A stretch of 64,000 nt of DNA from Notospermus geniculatus (taxonomy: Eukaryota > Nemertea > Pilidiophora > Heteronemertea > Lineidae): positions 420,033 to 484,032 of the forward strand of contig NMRB01000005.1 of NCBI GenBank assembly GCA_002633025.1. The letters are read 5' to 3'. The position numbers were made by a program, and so were the translations under genes. This document shows positions 38,612 through 49,868 of the stretch, piece after piece (positions within the stretch are counted from its first letter, which is position 1; each line of letters opens with the position of its first letter). Under the pieces are notes generated by a model that saw only the letters and a program-made list of their open reading frames with translations, was not told the DNA's origin and searched no databases.

Positions 38612-41472
38612 GTAAGTTTGCATCATTTTGATTTATACCTGTTACCCCTTCCATGTCGTGCCAAGTTCTCTCATCAAGCTTGAAGAAAACATTAGTCTGG
38701 TTCTCTTTAAGCGGAGAGAACTTGGTAAGCAGCATTGATACTGCTGGGTTTGTTTGTTCCTCCACTTTTCAGCTCCAAAATATCAGGTCACCCTGTGCTT
38801 GAAATTCCTTACACCAACTTCTATTTCAGAAGCAAAAATCTGAATTTCATGTGCTTATCTTTGGTCAGTGATTGACTGCACTTTCATCTTTTTCCATTAA
38901 GATCTGTATCTCTTCACCACCCTCCTGATAACAAGAGCAAGCTGACTTCTTAGTTTTATATTTACATTTCTCAGATACTGCCCTTCACACAGCCATCGGA
39001 CACCGCCTGAATTCCATGTGTCACACCCTCTGTGGTTACATTGTCATTTCTCATGACAAATTACGATTGTGTCCAAGATAAACTTGGCCATCTCAAATTC
39101 AAATTGTCATTTCCACAATCGGAAGGAGCGTTATTCACAAGTTTATGTAAGCGGCTAATTTTAGCTTGCTTACTCTTGTCCCATAATCTTGTTATAGCTG
39201 ATCCCCATTGTGTTTCTTTGACTTGGTCTGCATCCTAAGGGCTGAAACTACTCAGAGCATCATGATAGTTCGCCTCCCATTATGATAATGAAGGATATTT
39301 CTGGCCTACAGTGTGAGGCGAACTTCAAAAGCAGATTTGGCTGGATGATAAACCATCTCAAGGAATGAGGAGAGAACTCTAAACAGTTTCTGAGGTTTTC
39401 TTTCCACGGTCAATCTCTCAAAACTCGAACTCCAAGCTGCTGTTTCGTGCAGAGAGCGAAGCTTAGATTAGATCGGAGAAGTAAGAATTGTGATCTTGGA
39501 GTTGCTGTTGTTGGACCTGGAAGCAAGCTGAAAGAATCGGTAGTATGTAAACATTGAAACGTTTCAAAAGAAACGAGCCAAATGAAACGACCCAAAATGT
39601 TTTTAAAAATACGAAAAATCATAACAAAAATACCAAAAACCTATATTATTTTACATTGTATGAATAGAGGAATGTAGATTACCCGATGCCTTCATGATTT
39701 TTATCATCATTTTAGCTTTTTCTGCGATTTCTTAGCCAGATTTAGGCTACACTGCGGGGAACGACGTCACATTTTCCTCTCGCCAACCTCGCACCCCTCA
39801 TAATGGAATGATCGGAGTACGCTGATTGTTTGGAATGCTCATGACTTATTATCTATTCACAACTCGCATGCACATTGTCTCACAAACTTTCCCCAATATC
39901 AAAAACGATATATTTTGAAGACGTTTTGAGGCCTCGCACAAATTCCTCATAGAAAATAACCACGTGTGTTTTGAGAGATTTTAATGCTATTATGCCATGA
40001 AAGTGCCAAAAATGAACTGCAAAAACAAAATTACACCGTTGGTTTCTGCCATGCAACTTCAGATTTAGCATGTTTTTTGGGTCGTTTCATTTGGCCCGTT
40101 TCTTTTGAAACGTTTCAATGTTTACATACTACCGTGTAGAATCCATGCAATGCGGTGCCAATTTTACCAATGTGGAGTTAAAATAGAAATTAAATTGGCT
40201 ATCTCTTCCTCCATCAATTAACAAGGCCCAGCAGCGATGTCCGCCTCCAATCCATAAGCAGCTCAAGCAGGACTTCCCAGCACCATTTAATTGGCAATTA
40301 GTATCGACACAAGCAGTGACGAAGGTGCAGCTTGAGAAACTTACGCTTGATTTAACTCTCGATGGCATGTGAAGGAATGTTTCAGCCATGTCGAAAAATT
40401 CCTCAGCGTACTGACCAGGACATGGCTGTACCAGCGTCATCCTTCATTCTCATTTTGAAGAGAAACATGAGAAATGTTCCCACCAGCATCACAAATCAGT
40501 TGGAACCACTAGTTGCCCGAGTTCTAACTTTAGAATTGGCTATCATCACTGTCCATTATGTTTCAAGTGCCCTCTCTGAATGGCCAATGTCAGCTCAGCT
40601 CACGAAATTAAGGCTATCATTGCTGGAACCGTGTGGCCTTTTTCACTCCTCAATGCCCATTTTCTCCATGAAATCTGATTCTAGTCTCCATAGAAATCAT
40701 GGATGTTGTTTTGAAAGTTCAGTTCACTTCTTTGGGCAAGCACAAAGACGAAGAAAATTGGTGAAGTTTGGGAATATTTTGATGGCTATATGCCGTGAAG
40801 AATTTGAATAAAAACGCATCAAAGGGTTGAAGCATGTCATTTTGGAGATTGAATTACTGTATTTTTAGAAGGTCTGAAAGTATCGCAGAATACAAACGAA
40901 GGGATTCACTGGGGGATATTGAGGAAATGATGTAATAGAGAGGGCTCAGAGAACAGTCTCAGTCCTTAATCGATTTAAATCCCTAATCTTATTCCAAATC
41001 AGTTTCAAAAATATGCTAATTTTTCAAATCTATTCAATGTTATTTTTGTCTGAAAGGGGTTCTTTTGTACCAGAAGACGTTACAATTGAAGCGATCATCT
41101 CTCTTAACACAAGTGTGATGCGGTGATGCCTTTGGTTTGAAGAAGAAAAGCCGACTCGTGGTTTTACTGAAATAGTCTTGCTCATCTCGAGTGTTCTCAT
41201 CCAGTGGCTTTTTGCCAAACCACAGCGTGGCAGTGCTGCTACCTAAAGATGCTTTTGATACTCCTGGTCAGAGCAAGTTAGGCTGTATACAACAATATGA
41301 CAATAACGAACACAAAAGAGTTAATGAATGACTTGTGTGCCCCCTACCGTCATCATCACGACTGTGACTAAAGGAGAAGGGGAAAGGTTTAGGATCAAAG
41401 CTCCTCCATCCATGAGTGTCTCTCATCGCGATGTTAAATTATTGATGATACATGTATGCTTGGATCCCCTTG
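38612..41472. other. Intron or intergenic stretch with one TIR element
   Basis: No gene is supported here. Apart from the inverted-terminal-repeat element at 39538-40134, I see only short chance open frames (for example 40362-40811) without splice or compositional support. Confidence 0.5.
39538..40134. mobile_element. MITE-like element with ~60-bp terminal inverted repeats
   Basis: The left end cggtagtatgtaaacattga continues aacgtttcaaaagaaacg, and the right end is its reverse complement, ending tcaatgtttacatactaccg. The arms of about 60 bp are nearly perfect and the element is about 597 bp. The interior has no transposase frame. A clear target-site duplication is not seen. Confidence 0.8.
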
Positions 41473-42501
41473 TCATCTTCGGCAGCAGAACATTTTATAA
41501 ACTTCTCGGCGAAACTGTGATCCACTGAGACAGTAGAGCAAGAAATTAATCGAGTTGTTGGCATAACTCATAAGCTGTGTCACAGGGCGTATAAGGTCAA
41601 AAATCACAATCTGTTGTGGAGTTACATTCGTAAAATCAGTCAGATGAGCTGCAATGAGGTAAGCAAATATCGGTGCTGTCAGTAACAGATAAACTAGGCT
41701 TACTGTTAACAGCATGTAGGTGATGCTGGTAAGTTGTTGGTGTTTACTGTCTGCACAGTCTGAAGCATGAAGATTCTGCATTTTTGTCCGTTCTCTACTG
41801 CTTTGCATGACTTTGTACATTATGGTACAGTTAAAGAAGGCTATTATAAGAAAAGGTAGGACAGTGTAAGATACCATGTTTAACCATTTCCACACGTAGA
41901 CAAAAAAATGTCGATAAGAAGGATCTGTTTCATAAGTGCAATATCCTTCCTCATTTATGCGAAAAAAAAACAGAAAGTGCCCATTAAGAATTGCAAGGAA
42001 AATGACAACAGTCAGGAGAACGATACCAGTAGATTTTCCTGTACAAATGACTCTTGCCTTTAATGGATACAACACTGTGATCCAACGTTCCACTGTTATC
42101 AGGACAAGGTTCCAGCTTGCTAACTGGATGAGCATGTAAAGACTGAATTCCTGAATCGGACATGAAAGGAAGGTCAGAGTTCTAAAATTAACACTGAAGA
42201 CATACCTTGACCAGGTAGGTAGGGTGACAGTCAAGATGACACCTGTATCTGCTAAAGCAAGAGATACAAGTAAAATTCTTGTTGAATATTTGCCAAATCT
42301 TCTCGAAAGCAAAACAATTATGGTCAAACAGTTGAAGAATATTCCAGGAATTATGATCACTGGTGCTACATATGTCCAAAGTTGAAATATAAGTTGAACA
42401 TGCCACAAGACCTCCCCATTGGTCTTGGTTATCGCTGTGATTGAGTAAAGATCGGCACCGTCTTGGTCAGGTGATGTTCCAATGCTCAAATTTACTGACA
42501 T
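41473..42501 (-). CDS. Rhodopsin-class GPCR paralogue 1, intronless
   Basis: The receptor has 342 residues when started at the ATG at 42501 (MSVNLSIGTSPDQDG), chosen because it aligns with the MSVNMS starts of the paralogues; an in-frame ATG lies 18 codons upstream. Seven hydrophobic segments are evident, with TM1 VAPVIIIPGIFFNCLTIIVL, TM2 LLVSLALADTGVIL and TM7 NNSINFLLYCLSG. The DRY position reads ERW. TM3 begins after a Cys (LSCPIQ) that can pair with Cys in the second extracellular loop (EEGYC). The tail RREVYKMFCCRR offers palmitoylation cysteines. It is likely a peptide receptor-like orphan of the FMRFamide/TRH-receptor-like kind (inference). Confidence 0.9.
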   Translation of the reverse strand: MSVNLSIGTSPDQDGADLYSITAITKTNGEVLWHVQLIFQLWTYVAPVIIIPGIFFNCLTIIVLLSRRFGKYSTRILLVSLALADTGVILTVTLPTWSRYVFSVNFRTLTFLSCPIQEFSLYMLIQLASWNLVLITVERWITVLYPLKARVICTGKSTGIVLLTVVIFLAILNGHFLFFFRINEEGYCTYETDPSYRHFFVYVWKWLNMVSYTVLPFLIIAFFNCTIMYKVMQSSRERTKMQNLHASDCADSKHQQLTSITYMLLTVSLVYLLLTAPIFAYLIAAHLTDFTNVTPQQIVIFDLIRPVTQLMSYANNSINFLLYCLSGSQFRREVYKMFCCRR

Positions 42502-42573
42502 TCTTTTCATTTTCTCCACTAACCTGTGGTACTTAACTTCCCATTCAGTGCACACCTTTGAAATCTTGTGATA

Positions 42574-43252
42574 CAGTACTGCTTGAATTTAAGTGACTTC
42601 AGATCGCGATCAGAACCCACACTCGGATCGCGATCAGAGCGCGCACTTCTTACTTCGGGTGGGCAAAAAAATCGCGATTCGCCACATTAATAGATCGCGA
42701 GTTGATCGCGATTAGATCGCCTTTTCCCTACAGCCTGAACGCAGCAAACTNTATGCAGATTCGTGAGTGGCAGAGGTCACTGACGAAATATTACTGAGTT
42801 TCAGCGTAGTTGATGGTGTTTATTTACCTTTAGTGACAGGAATTACCAAAGTAGGCCTAGTACAATAATTAACAGACAGGTTACAGAATTCCCAGGCCTT
42901 CCCAGCGTACAGTATGTACCGTATCTTCGTCGAAAGGATCGAAATGACCGTCAAAAGCAAACCCACTCGTCACGACGGACAATCAACTTCACCCGTTCAC
43001 AAGTTCTCGTAATTGGCACATTACGGCAATTTGTTTTGGTTAATTAATCACCGCCACGGGCCAGTGGTTTTTGAAGTTGTCGGGTTTGAAACAACAGCGT
43101 TTTTCTCGCGGCCAGAAAGCGATCTGGTCGCGAGAAATTAGCGATCAACCATGTCAACCCACACGAGAAAAACGCGATTTCATATGCCCTGTGCGCGATC
43201 TGAGTCCCGATTCTCTCGCGATCATAATGTCACTTAAATTCAAGCAGTACTG
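42574..43252. mobile_element. Tc1/mariner-type MITE flanked by TA, upstream of GPCR 1
   Basis: The ends are perfect inverted repeats of 24 bp, starting CAGTACTGCTTGAATTTAAG and closing with the reverse complement. TA lies on both sides (42572-42573 and 43253-43254). The flanks rejoin as tgtga-TA-cttgc, which is the local repeat motif, so the empty site can be read. The interior is rich in atcgcgatc motifs and encodes nothing recognisable. One N at 42752. Confidence 0.85.
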
Positions 43253-43746
43253 TACTTGCACCTGCACTTCTTGAATGATCTGTGATACTTGCCAAGTGCT
43301 CACTTCCTGAATGAACATGAGATGTAAGTACTTGCCAAGTTCACACTTCTCAAATGATCTGTGATAACGTACAGCTATGACATTACCATAATTGACATTC
43401 TCTAGATTATTATTCCTCACTTAGTTTCAAGGGACATATTTCATCCAGTCAATCCCCATGATGACTTCAGGCTACTTGCAAGGGGACTAGCATCACTGCA
43501 TGGACAAGTGATATTCTTGATCTAGCATCTACTGCATGGACAATGTGTTCAGCTGACTCCAAAACTACATGAACAAGGGTGCAGCCCATTTCAGCTGCGT
43601 CGACGGACTGTGTTCAACCAGAACTACATGTAATGTATACTAGCATCAGTAGGCCTACCAGTACTGTACATGTAAGCGTAGCCAACTCGCATCAAGGTGC
43701 ATGTACATTTTGGTAGCATTTTCCCCGGCATTTGAACATCATACAA

Positions 43747-44662
43747 TGTACAGTCTTTGACATAAGTTTATCTACACCGGATACCTTGAATATTTCAAAT
43801 ACTACTGGGCCAATTTTCATGCGGTTTGTACCACATGAAAGTATATAACCTTGGTCACATTTCTGCATCAAAAGTTTGGAAATTTGGAAATATCATAATT
43901 ATGTAATAGCTCATCAGAAAGAACCCTAAAATCAACATTTTTGTTACGCGATTTTTTTTACGACTTTTGTTATAGGGTTGATAGAGTGGAAGTTTCTAAG
44001 GATTTTGAGCTTTGTTTCACCAAAATATCTTGAGTGGTTGCTGAGGAATTTGAGATTATCAAAATTTTGATAATTTGAAAATTTCCAATTTTTCACAAAA
44101 ATTTGATATTAGTAGACAAAGCTCACCTAAATACTTAGGAGAATGAAGTTTTGGAACTTTTAGCGTAAACAGATTAGAAGTTACAGTTAAGTTGAATATC
44201 AAAATGTTGTGATATGCTTATCTCGGCCCAGTTAACGCAAAAAGTTCCAAAATGTTGTAAGCCCATATTCTGAGCTTAGCTTTAACTAATGGCATCAAAA
44301 TTTCCTGAAAAACACGAAAATCTCAAATTATCAAAATTTCGATAATCTCAAATATCTCAGCAACCACTCGAGATATTTTGATGAAACAAAGCCCAAAATC
44401 CTTAGAAAGTTCCATTCTATCAAAAGTGCAACAAAAGTCACAAAAGAATTCCATAATAAAAATTAGTGTTGATTTTTAGGGGTTTTTCTAATGAGCTAAA
44501 TTACATAATTATGATATTTCCAAATTTCCAAAATTTTGATGCAGAAATATAACCAAGGTTATATTACTTTCATATGGTACAAACCGTGTTAAAATTGGCC
44601 CAGTAGTATTTGAAATATTCAAGGTAACACGTGTAGATAAACTTATGTCAATGACTGTACAT
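43747..44662. mobile_element. Large foldback element, ~0.9 kb, between GPCR 1 and GPCR 2
   Basis: The ends tgtacagtctttgacataag and cttatgtcaatgactgtaca are inverted. The arms pair over nearly the whole length, including ataaccttggt/accaaggttat, the aaattttgatgcagaaat block and ctcaaatatctcagcaacca against its complement. No open frame of interest. It resembles the foldbacks in the CCDC33 intron in architecture but not in sequence. Confidence 0.85.
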
Positions 44663-44905
44663 GTACATGTACCTGAGGTACACAACCTTTTGGCCCCATG
44701 CGAGGCCCATGTAGACTTATCAATTCTTCCTCCTACATGTACATTCTAACAACATTTGAACAACATGTTGGAAAACTCATTTCCCTTGTACAGACGAGAC
44801 AACATTTGTCCAACATGGTGTTGTAACACTGAATGTTGTAAAAATGTTGCCACTGTACAGAGACCTTCACTATTTGTGGACAAGTCGACCGATCTCAGTA
44901 CTTAC

Positions 44906-45034
44906 ACCAGGTCTGTGGCGTCTGACGTGTGAACATGATTTGACTTGAAGAGCTACCGTAGCAAACCCTCCTCCAGCAATATCTGTTTCATTGTCATTAT
45001 TCTGAAGATAACTATCCACTTCACTGCAAGGCAT
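44906..45034 (-). CDS. Duplicated 43-codon exon-like module, copy 1
   Basis: On the minus strand an ATG at 45034 begins MPCSEVDSYLQNNDNETDIA and runs in frame to HRPG at a GT|gtaagt donor-like site (44906); the frame stays open 11 more codons to a TAG. Four other copies lie beside the GPCR paralogues with the same start and donor, and the coding frame is mostly preserved. Family unrecognised. It may be a leader exon or a short accessory gene. Confidence 0.4.
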
Positions 45035-45232
45035 CTCATAATATGACATGTTCAGTTGCCTGGAGGTAATATGTAAATAATGACAGAAATCATGTTCAAA
45101 TCAGATGTTCAAAGTTTCAAAAAGTTTTTTTTTCAGAATCAATTCAGAAACCACATGCACTCATTTATGGTATTCACTGAAGATTTGCCCCTGTCTCAGT
45201 GTTGATGATACTCTTGTCAAAGAATTTATTCT

Positions 45233-46255
45233 TCATCCTCGGCAGAAGAACATTTTATAAACTTCTCGCCGAAACTTTGTTCCACTGAGACAGTAGAGTA
45301 AGAAATTAATCGAGTTGTTGACATAACTAATTAGGTATGTCACATCATATGCGAGGCTGAAAATTGCATCTTGTTCTGGAGTCATATTTGTAAAATCAAT
45401 CTGTGGAAGTGCAATGAAGTAAATCAAAATCGGTGATGTTAATAACAGATAAACTAGGCTTACCAATATCAGCATGTACGTGATACTGGTAAGTTGGTGG
45501 TGTTTGTCTGCAGAGTCTGAAGCATGAAGTTTCTGCATTTTTTTCCGTTCTCTACTGCTTTGGATGACTTTGAACATTATGGTACAGTTACAGAAGGCTA
45601 TTACAAAAAAAGGCAGGACTGGGTCAAATAGCAAGTCTAACCATTTCCACACATAGCTAAAAAAATGTTCATAAGAATCTGTTTTTGAAGCGCAATACCC
45701 TTCCTCTATGTGATTAAAAAATAGAATGTGCCCATTAAGAATTGAAAGGAAAATGACAACAGTCAGGAGAACGATACCAGTAGATTTTCCTGTACAAATG
45801 ACTCTTGCCTTTAATGGATACAACACTGTGATGCAACGTTCCACAGTTATCAGGACAAGGTTCCAGTTTGCAAATTGGCAGAGCATGTAAATACTGAAAA
45901 ACTGAATTGGACATGAAAGGAGGGTTAGAGTTCGAAAATCAACACTGAACACATACCATACCCACGATCCTAGGAGACCAGTGAAGAGAACCACTGTATC
46001 TGCTAAAGCAAGAGAAACAAGCAGAATTCTTGTTGAATATTTGCCAAATTTTCTCCACAGCAGAACAATTATGGTGAAACTGTTGAAGAATATTCCAGGT
46101 ATTATGATCACTGGTGGTACATATGTCCAAAGTTGAAGGCTAAGTCGTGTCTGCCAGAAGACCACCCTATTGGTCTTGCTTATTTCTGTTGTTGAGCTAG
46201 GATCATCACCGTCTTGATCAGAAGATATTCCATAAGTGCTCATATTGACTGACAT
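45233..46255 (-). CDS. Rhodopsin-class GPCR paralogue 2, intronless
   Basis: The protein has 340 residues, starting MSVNMSTYG with an N-glycosylation sequon (NMS). TM1 is at about residues 43-66, TM2 carries LALAD, TM3 follows LSCPIQ, and TM4 is GIVLLTVVIFLSILNGHILF. The third intracellular loop is basic (SSRERKKMQKLHASDS), and TM7 reads NNSINFLLYCLSG. The DRY position is ERC here, against ERW in the other four, an unusual change at a G-protein-contact site. The second extracellular loop is shorter than in paralogue 1 (NHIEEGYC). It is intact, with no frameshift or stop. Confidence 0.9.
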   Translation of the reverse strand: MSVNMSTYGISSDQDGDDPSSTTEISKTNRVVFWQTRLSLQLWTYVPPVIIIPGIFFNSFTIIVLLWRKFGKYSTRILLVSLALADTVVLFTGLLGSWVWYVFSVDFRTLTLLSCPIQFFSIYMLCQFANWNLVLITVERCITVLYPLKARVICTGKSTGIVLLTVVIFLSILNGHILFFNHIEEGYCASKTDSYEHFFSYVWKWLDLLFDPVLPFFVIAFCNCTIMFKVIQSSRERKKMQKLHASDSADKHHQLTSITYMLILVSLVYLLLTSPILIYFIALPQIDFTNMTPEQDAIFSLAYDVTYLISYVNNSINFLLYCLSGTKFRREVYKMFFCRG

Positions 46256-46616
46256 TCTTTCTTCATGGACCTGTGATACTTATTGCTCTAATGCACACTG
46301 CTCAAATGACCTGTGATATTTATTGCTCATTTGCACACGTGTGTCAGGATTCCGGCAAACATGGCGGACGTGGCCTGACGTAGTAGTGGAGGCACGTAGT
46401 GGTACGACAGGGGACCAGTCTAGCCAAGTGGCCACTTCTTCACTATAACTGTTATACTACCAGGAACATTGAACAACATGTTGAAAAACTCTTCCCTTGT
46501 ACACACTAAACAACATTTGTCCAACATGGTGTTGTAACACTGAATGTTGTAAAAATGTTGCCACTGTACAGAGACCTTCACTATTTGTGGACAAGTCGAC
46601 CGATCTCAGTACTTAC

Positions 46617-46745
46617 ACCAGATCTGTGGCGTCTGACGTGTGAACATGATTTGACTTGAAGAGCTACCGTAGCGAACCCTCCTCCAGCAACATCTGTTTC
46701 ATTGTCATTATTCTGAAGATAACCATCCACTTCACCACAAGGCAT
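46617..46745 (-). CDS. Duplicated 43-codon exon-like module, copy 2
   Basis: The ATG at 46745 follows a tatttctag acceptor-like sequence and begins MPCGEVDGYLQNNDNETDVA. The frame is open to GT|gtaagt at 46617, exactly 129 nt, the same as copy 1. It lies between GPCR 3 (downstream end 46933) and GPCR 2 (start 46255). Function unknown. Confidence 0.42.
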
Positions 46746-46932
46746 CTAGAAATATGACATGTTCAGTTGCCTGGAGGTAATGTAAATAATAACAGATCAT
46801 GTTCAAATCAGATGTTCAAAGTTTCAATATGTTTTTTCAGAGTCAATTCAGAAACCACACTCATATGGTATTCACTGTAGATTTGCCTCCCTTCCTCATT
46901 GTTGATGATACTCTTATCTAAGAATTTCTTCT

Positions 46933-47958
46933 TCATCCTCGGCAGAAGAACATTTTGTAAACTTCTCGGCGAAACTGTGATCCACTGAGACAGTAGAGTA
47001 AGAAATTAATCGAGTTGTTGATGTAACTAATTTGGTATGTCACAGTGTGTGCAAGGCGAAAAATCGCACTCTGTTGTGGAGTCACATTCTTGAAAACTAC
47101 ATTTACCATGAAGAGATAAATCATAATTGGTGAAGTCAATAACAGATAAACTAGGCTCACCGTAATCAGCATGTAGGTGATGCTGGTAAGTTGTTGGTGT
47201 TTACTGTCTGCAGAGTCTGAAGCACGAAGATTCTGCATTTTTGTCCGTTCTCTACTGCTTTGCATGACTTCATACATTATGGTACAGTTAAAGAAGGCAA
47301 TTATAAATGAAGGTAGGCCTGTGTAAAATAGCAAGTCTATCCATTTCCACACATGGCGCCAAAATATTATGTAGGAATCTGTTTTTAAAGAGCAATATCC
47401 TTCCTCATTTATGTGATTAAAAAATAGAATGTGCCCATTGAGAATGGCAAGGAAAATGACAACAGTCAGGAGAACGATACCAGTAGATTTGCCTGTGCAG
47501 ATGACTCTTGCCTTTAATGGATACAACACTGTGATCCAGCGTTCCAGCGTTATCAGGACAAGGTTCCAGTTTGCAAATTGGCAGAGCATGTAAATACTGA
47601 ATAACTGAATCGGACATGAAAGGAGTGTTAGAGTTCGAAAATCAACACTGAACACATACCGTACCCACATTCTTAGGAGGCCCGTCAAGAGGACGGCTGT
47701 ATCTGCCAAAGCAAGAGATACAAGTAAAATTCTTGTTGAATATTTGCCAAATCTTCTCGAAAGCAGAACAGTTATGGTCAAACTGTTGAAGAATATTCCA
47801 GGAATTATGATCGCTGGTGGTACATATGTCCAAAGTTGAATGCTGAGTTGTGTCTGCCAGAAGACCACCCTATTGGTCTTGCTTATTGCTGTTGTTGAGT
47901 AAGGATCGGGACCGTCTTGGTTGGAAGATGTTCCATAAGCGCTCATATTGACTGACAT
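46933..47958 (-). CDS. Rhodopsin-class GPCR paralogue 3, intronless
   Basis: 341 residues from MSVNMSAYGTSSNQDG. It keeps the LALAD motif of TM2, ERW in place of DRY, the LSCPIQ cysteine at the top of TM3, and Cys in the EEGYC loop. The third intracellular loop has SSRERTKMQN, and the C-terminus is NNSINFLLYCLSG then FRREVYKMFFCRG. TM6 lacks the usual CWxP (LITVSLVYLLLTSPIMIYL). The extracellular half of TM6-TM7 (MVNVVFKNVTPQQ) differs most from its sisters, suggesting a changed ligand surface. No defects. Confidence 0.9.
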   Translation of the reverse strand: MSVNMSAYGTSSNQDGPDPYSTTAISKTNRVVFWQTQLSIQLWTYVPPAIIIPGIFFNSLTITVLLSRRFGKYSTRILLVSLALADTAVLLTGLLRMWVRYVFSVDFRTLTLLSCPIQLFSIYMLCQFANWNLVLITLERWITVLYPLKARVICTGKSTGIVLLTVVIFLAILNGHILFFNHINEEGYCSLKTDSYIIFWRHVWKWIDLLFYTGLPSFIIAFFNCTIMYEVMQSSRERTKMQNLRASDSADSKHQQLTSITYMLITVSLVYLLLTSPIMIYLFMVNVVFKNVTPQQSAIFRLAHTVTYQISYINNSINFLLYCLSGSQFRREVYKMFFCRG

Positions 47959-48693
47959 TCTTCATGGACCTGTGATACTTAACTTGCTCTTGTGCACACT
48001 GCTCAAATGACCTTTCAAATGTTGGGATATTTGCTCCTGCACACCTGTTGAATATATCTTTGATACTTGCCAAGTGAACACACCTATTTCCTGAATGATA
48101 TGTATGAGTAAACTTTGTCAGGTCCACACTTCTCAAAATGCTCTCTGATACTTGCCAAGTGGCCACTTCTTCGCTGATCTGTGATACAGCTATGATACTA
48201 CCAGTGAATAACATAATTGACATTCTCTAGATTTCTCACTTAGTGCTTAAGGGAATGTTTCATCTAGTCAATCCCCATAACAATTTCAGGCTACTTAGGG
48301 ACTAGCATCACTATGGACAAGTAGTCTCCTTCAGAACTACAGCAGTACCTCGGTGACAATATAGGCAAGTGATCAGCATCATCTTGATAGCGTCATTACT
48401 GCATGGCCTACTCCAGACTGGCATCAGTAGGCCTACTGTAAGTGTTCAGCCTCCCGAAACTCGAGAATTTAGCATCAAGGCGCATATAGTGCACTTTGGT
48501 TTTCCAACATTTGAACAACATAGGCACATGTGCTCAGGAACATTTGAACAACATGTTGGAAAACTCATTTCCCTTGTACAGACGAGACAACATTTGTCCA
48601 ACATGATGTTGTAACACTGAATGTTGTAAAAATGTTGCCATTGTACAGAGATCTTCACTATTTGTGGACAAGTCGACCAATCTCAGTACTTAC

Positions 48694-48810
48694 ACCAGAT
48701 CTGTGGCGTCTGACGTGCGAACATGATTTGACTTGAAGAGCTACCATAGCGAACCCTCCTCCAGCAACATCTGTTTCATTGTCATTATTCTGAAGATAAC
48801 TGCAAGGCAT
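48694..48810 (-). CDS. Duplicated exon-like module, copy 3, with a 12-nt in-frame deletion
   Basis: The ATG at 48810 begins MPCSYLQNNDNETDVAGGGF. Compared with copies 1 and 2 it lacks four codons after MPC, and the frame is kept to GT|gtaagt at 48694 (117 nt). A length change in a multiple of three is weak evidence of coding constraint. Confidence 0.4.
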
Positions 48811-48902
48811 CTAGAAATATGACATATGTTTGTTGCCTGGAGGTACCGTAAATAATGACAGAAATCATGTTCAAATCAAATGTTCAAAGCTTCAATATGT
48901 TT

Positions 48903-49157
48903 TTAGCTCAGCTGACCAAAGGTCAGCGGAGCTATTTATATGACTATAAAATGGTTCAAAATCTGTCTGTGTGTGTGTCTGTGTGTCGTCCGTTAAACTG
49001 GCACGTTTCGCAACCGCAAGGCCCACGGTCATGAAAGTTGGTGGAGAGGTAGGCCCTGGGAAGGACTCGAAACAGAACCAAAAATTTTTGCGATCTGACC
49101 TACATAATGCCCTCCAGGGGGCATTTTGCGCAAAATGAAATGTCTCAATATCTCAGC
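48903..49157 (+). repeat. Dispersed repeat beginning 'agctcagctgaccaaaggtc', truncated by the gap
   Basis: It starts with the palindromic agctcagctgacc/ggtcagcggagct head, then a gtctgtgtgtgtgtctgtgtg tract and a tail with gaaagttggtggagaggtag. Similar headed repeats are common in marine invertebrate genomes, as far as I recall. It runs into the N gap, so it probably caused the assembly break. Confidence 0.55.
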
Positions 49158-49467
49158 NNNNNNNNNNNNNNNNNNNNNNNNNNNNNNNNNNNNNNNNNNN
49201 NNNNNNNNNNNNNNNNNNNNNNNNNNNNNNNNNNNNNNNNNNNNNNNNNNNNNNNNNNNNNNNNNNNNNNNNNNNNNNNNNNNNNNNNNNNNNNNNNNNN
49301 NNNNNNNNNNNNNNNNNNNNNNNNNNNNNNNNNNNNNNNNNNNNNNNNNNNNNNNNNNNNNNNNNNNNNNNNNNNNNNNNNNNNNNNNNNNNNNNNNNNN
49401 NNNNNNNNNNNNNNNNNNNNNNNNNNNNNNNNNNNNNNNNNNNNNNNNNNNNNNNNNNNNNNNNNNN
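49158..49467. other. Assembly gap (310 Ns)
   Basis: A run of undetermined bases in the middle of the GPCR array. Translated frames across it are meaningless. Confidence 0.99.
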
Positions 49468-49754
49468 GCCTACTCCAGACTGGCATCAGTAGGCCTACTG
49501 TAAGTGTTCAGCCTCCAGAAACTCGAGAATTAGCATCAAGGCGCATATAGTGCACTTTGGTTTTCCAACATTTGAACAACGTAGGTACATGTGCTCAGGA
49601 ACATTTGAACAACATGTTGGAAAACTCATTTCCCTTGTACAGACGAGACAACATTTGTCCAACATGGTGTTGTAGCACTGAATGTTGTAAAAATGTTGCC
49701 ATCATACGAGACCTTCACTACTGCATCAATAGGTCGACCGATCTCAGTACTTAC

Positions 49755-49868
49755 ACCAGATCTGTGGCGTCTGACATGCGAACATGATTTGACTGGAAGA
49801 GCTACCGTAGCGAACCCTCCTCCAGCAATATCTGTTTCATTATCATTATTCTGAAGATAACCATCCAC
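49755..49868 (-). pseudogene. Duplicated exon-like module, copy 4, start codon out of frame
   Basis: The body (DGYLQNNDNETDIAGGGF...) is intact and in frame with GT|gtaagt at 49755. The ATG at 49881 is out of frame because two bases are lost in the codons after MPC. The first in-frame codon of the conserved body is a GTG. Either a relic or a sequencing or haplotype artefact. Confidence 0.45.

Noticed and set aside
40362-40811. 149-codon plus-strand open frame
   Set aside because: Poor start context, no splice or domain evidence, and no repeat of the pattern elsewhere; likely chance.
49107-49550. Open frames across the N run
   Set aside because: Undetermined bases; no real coding evidence.
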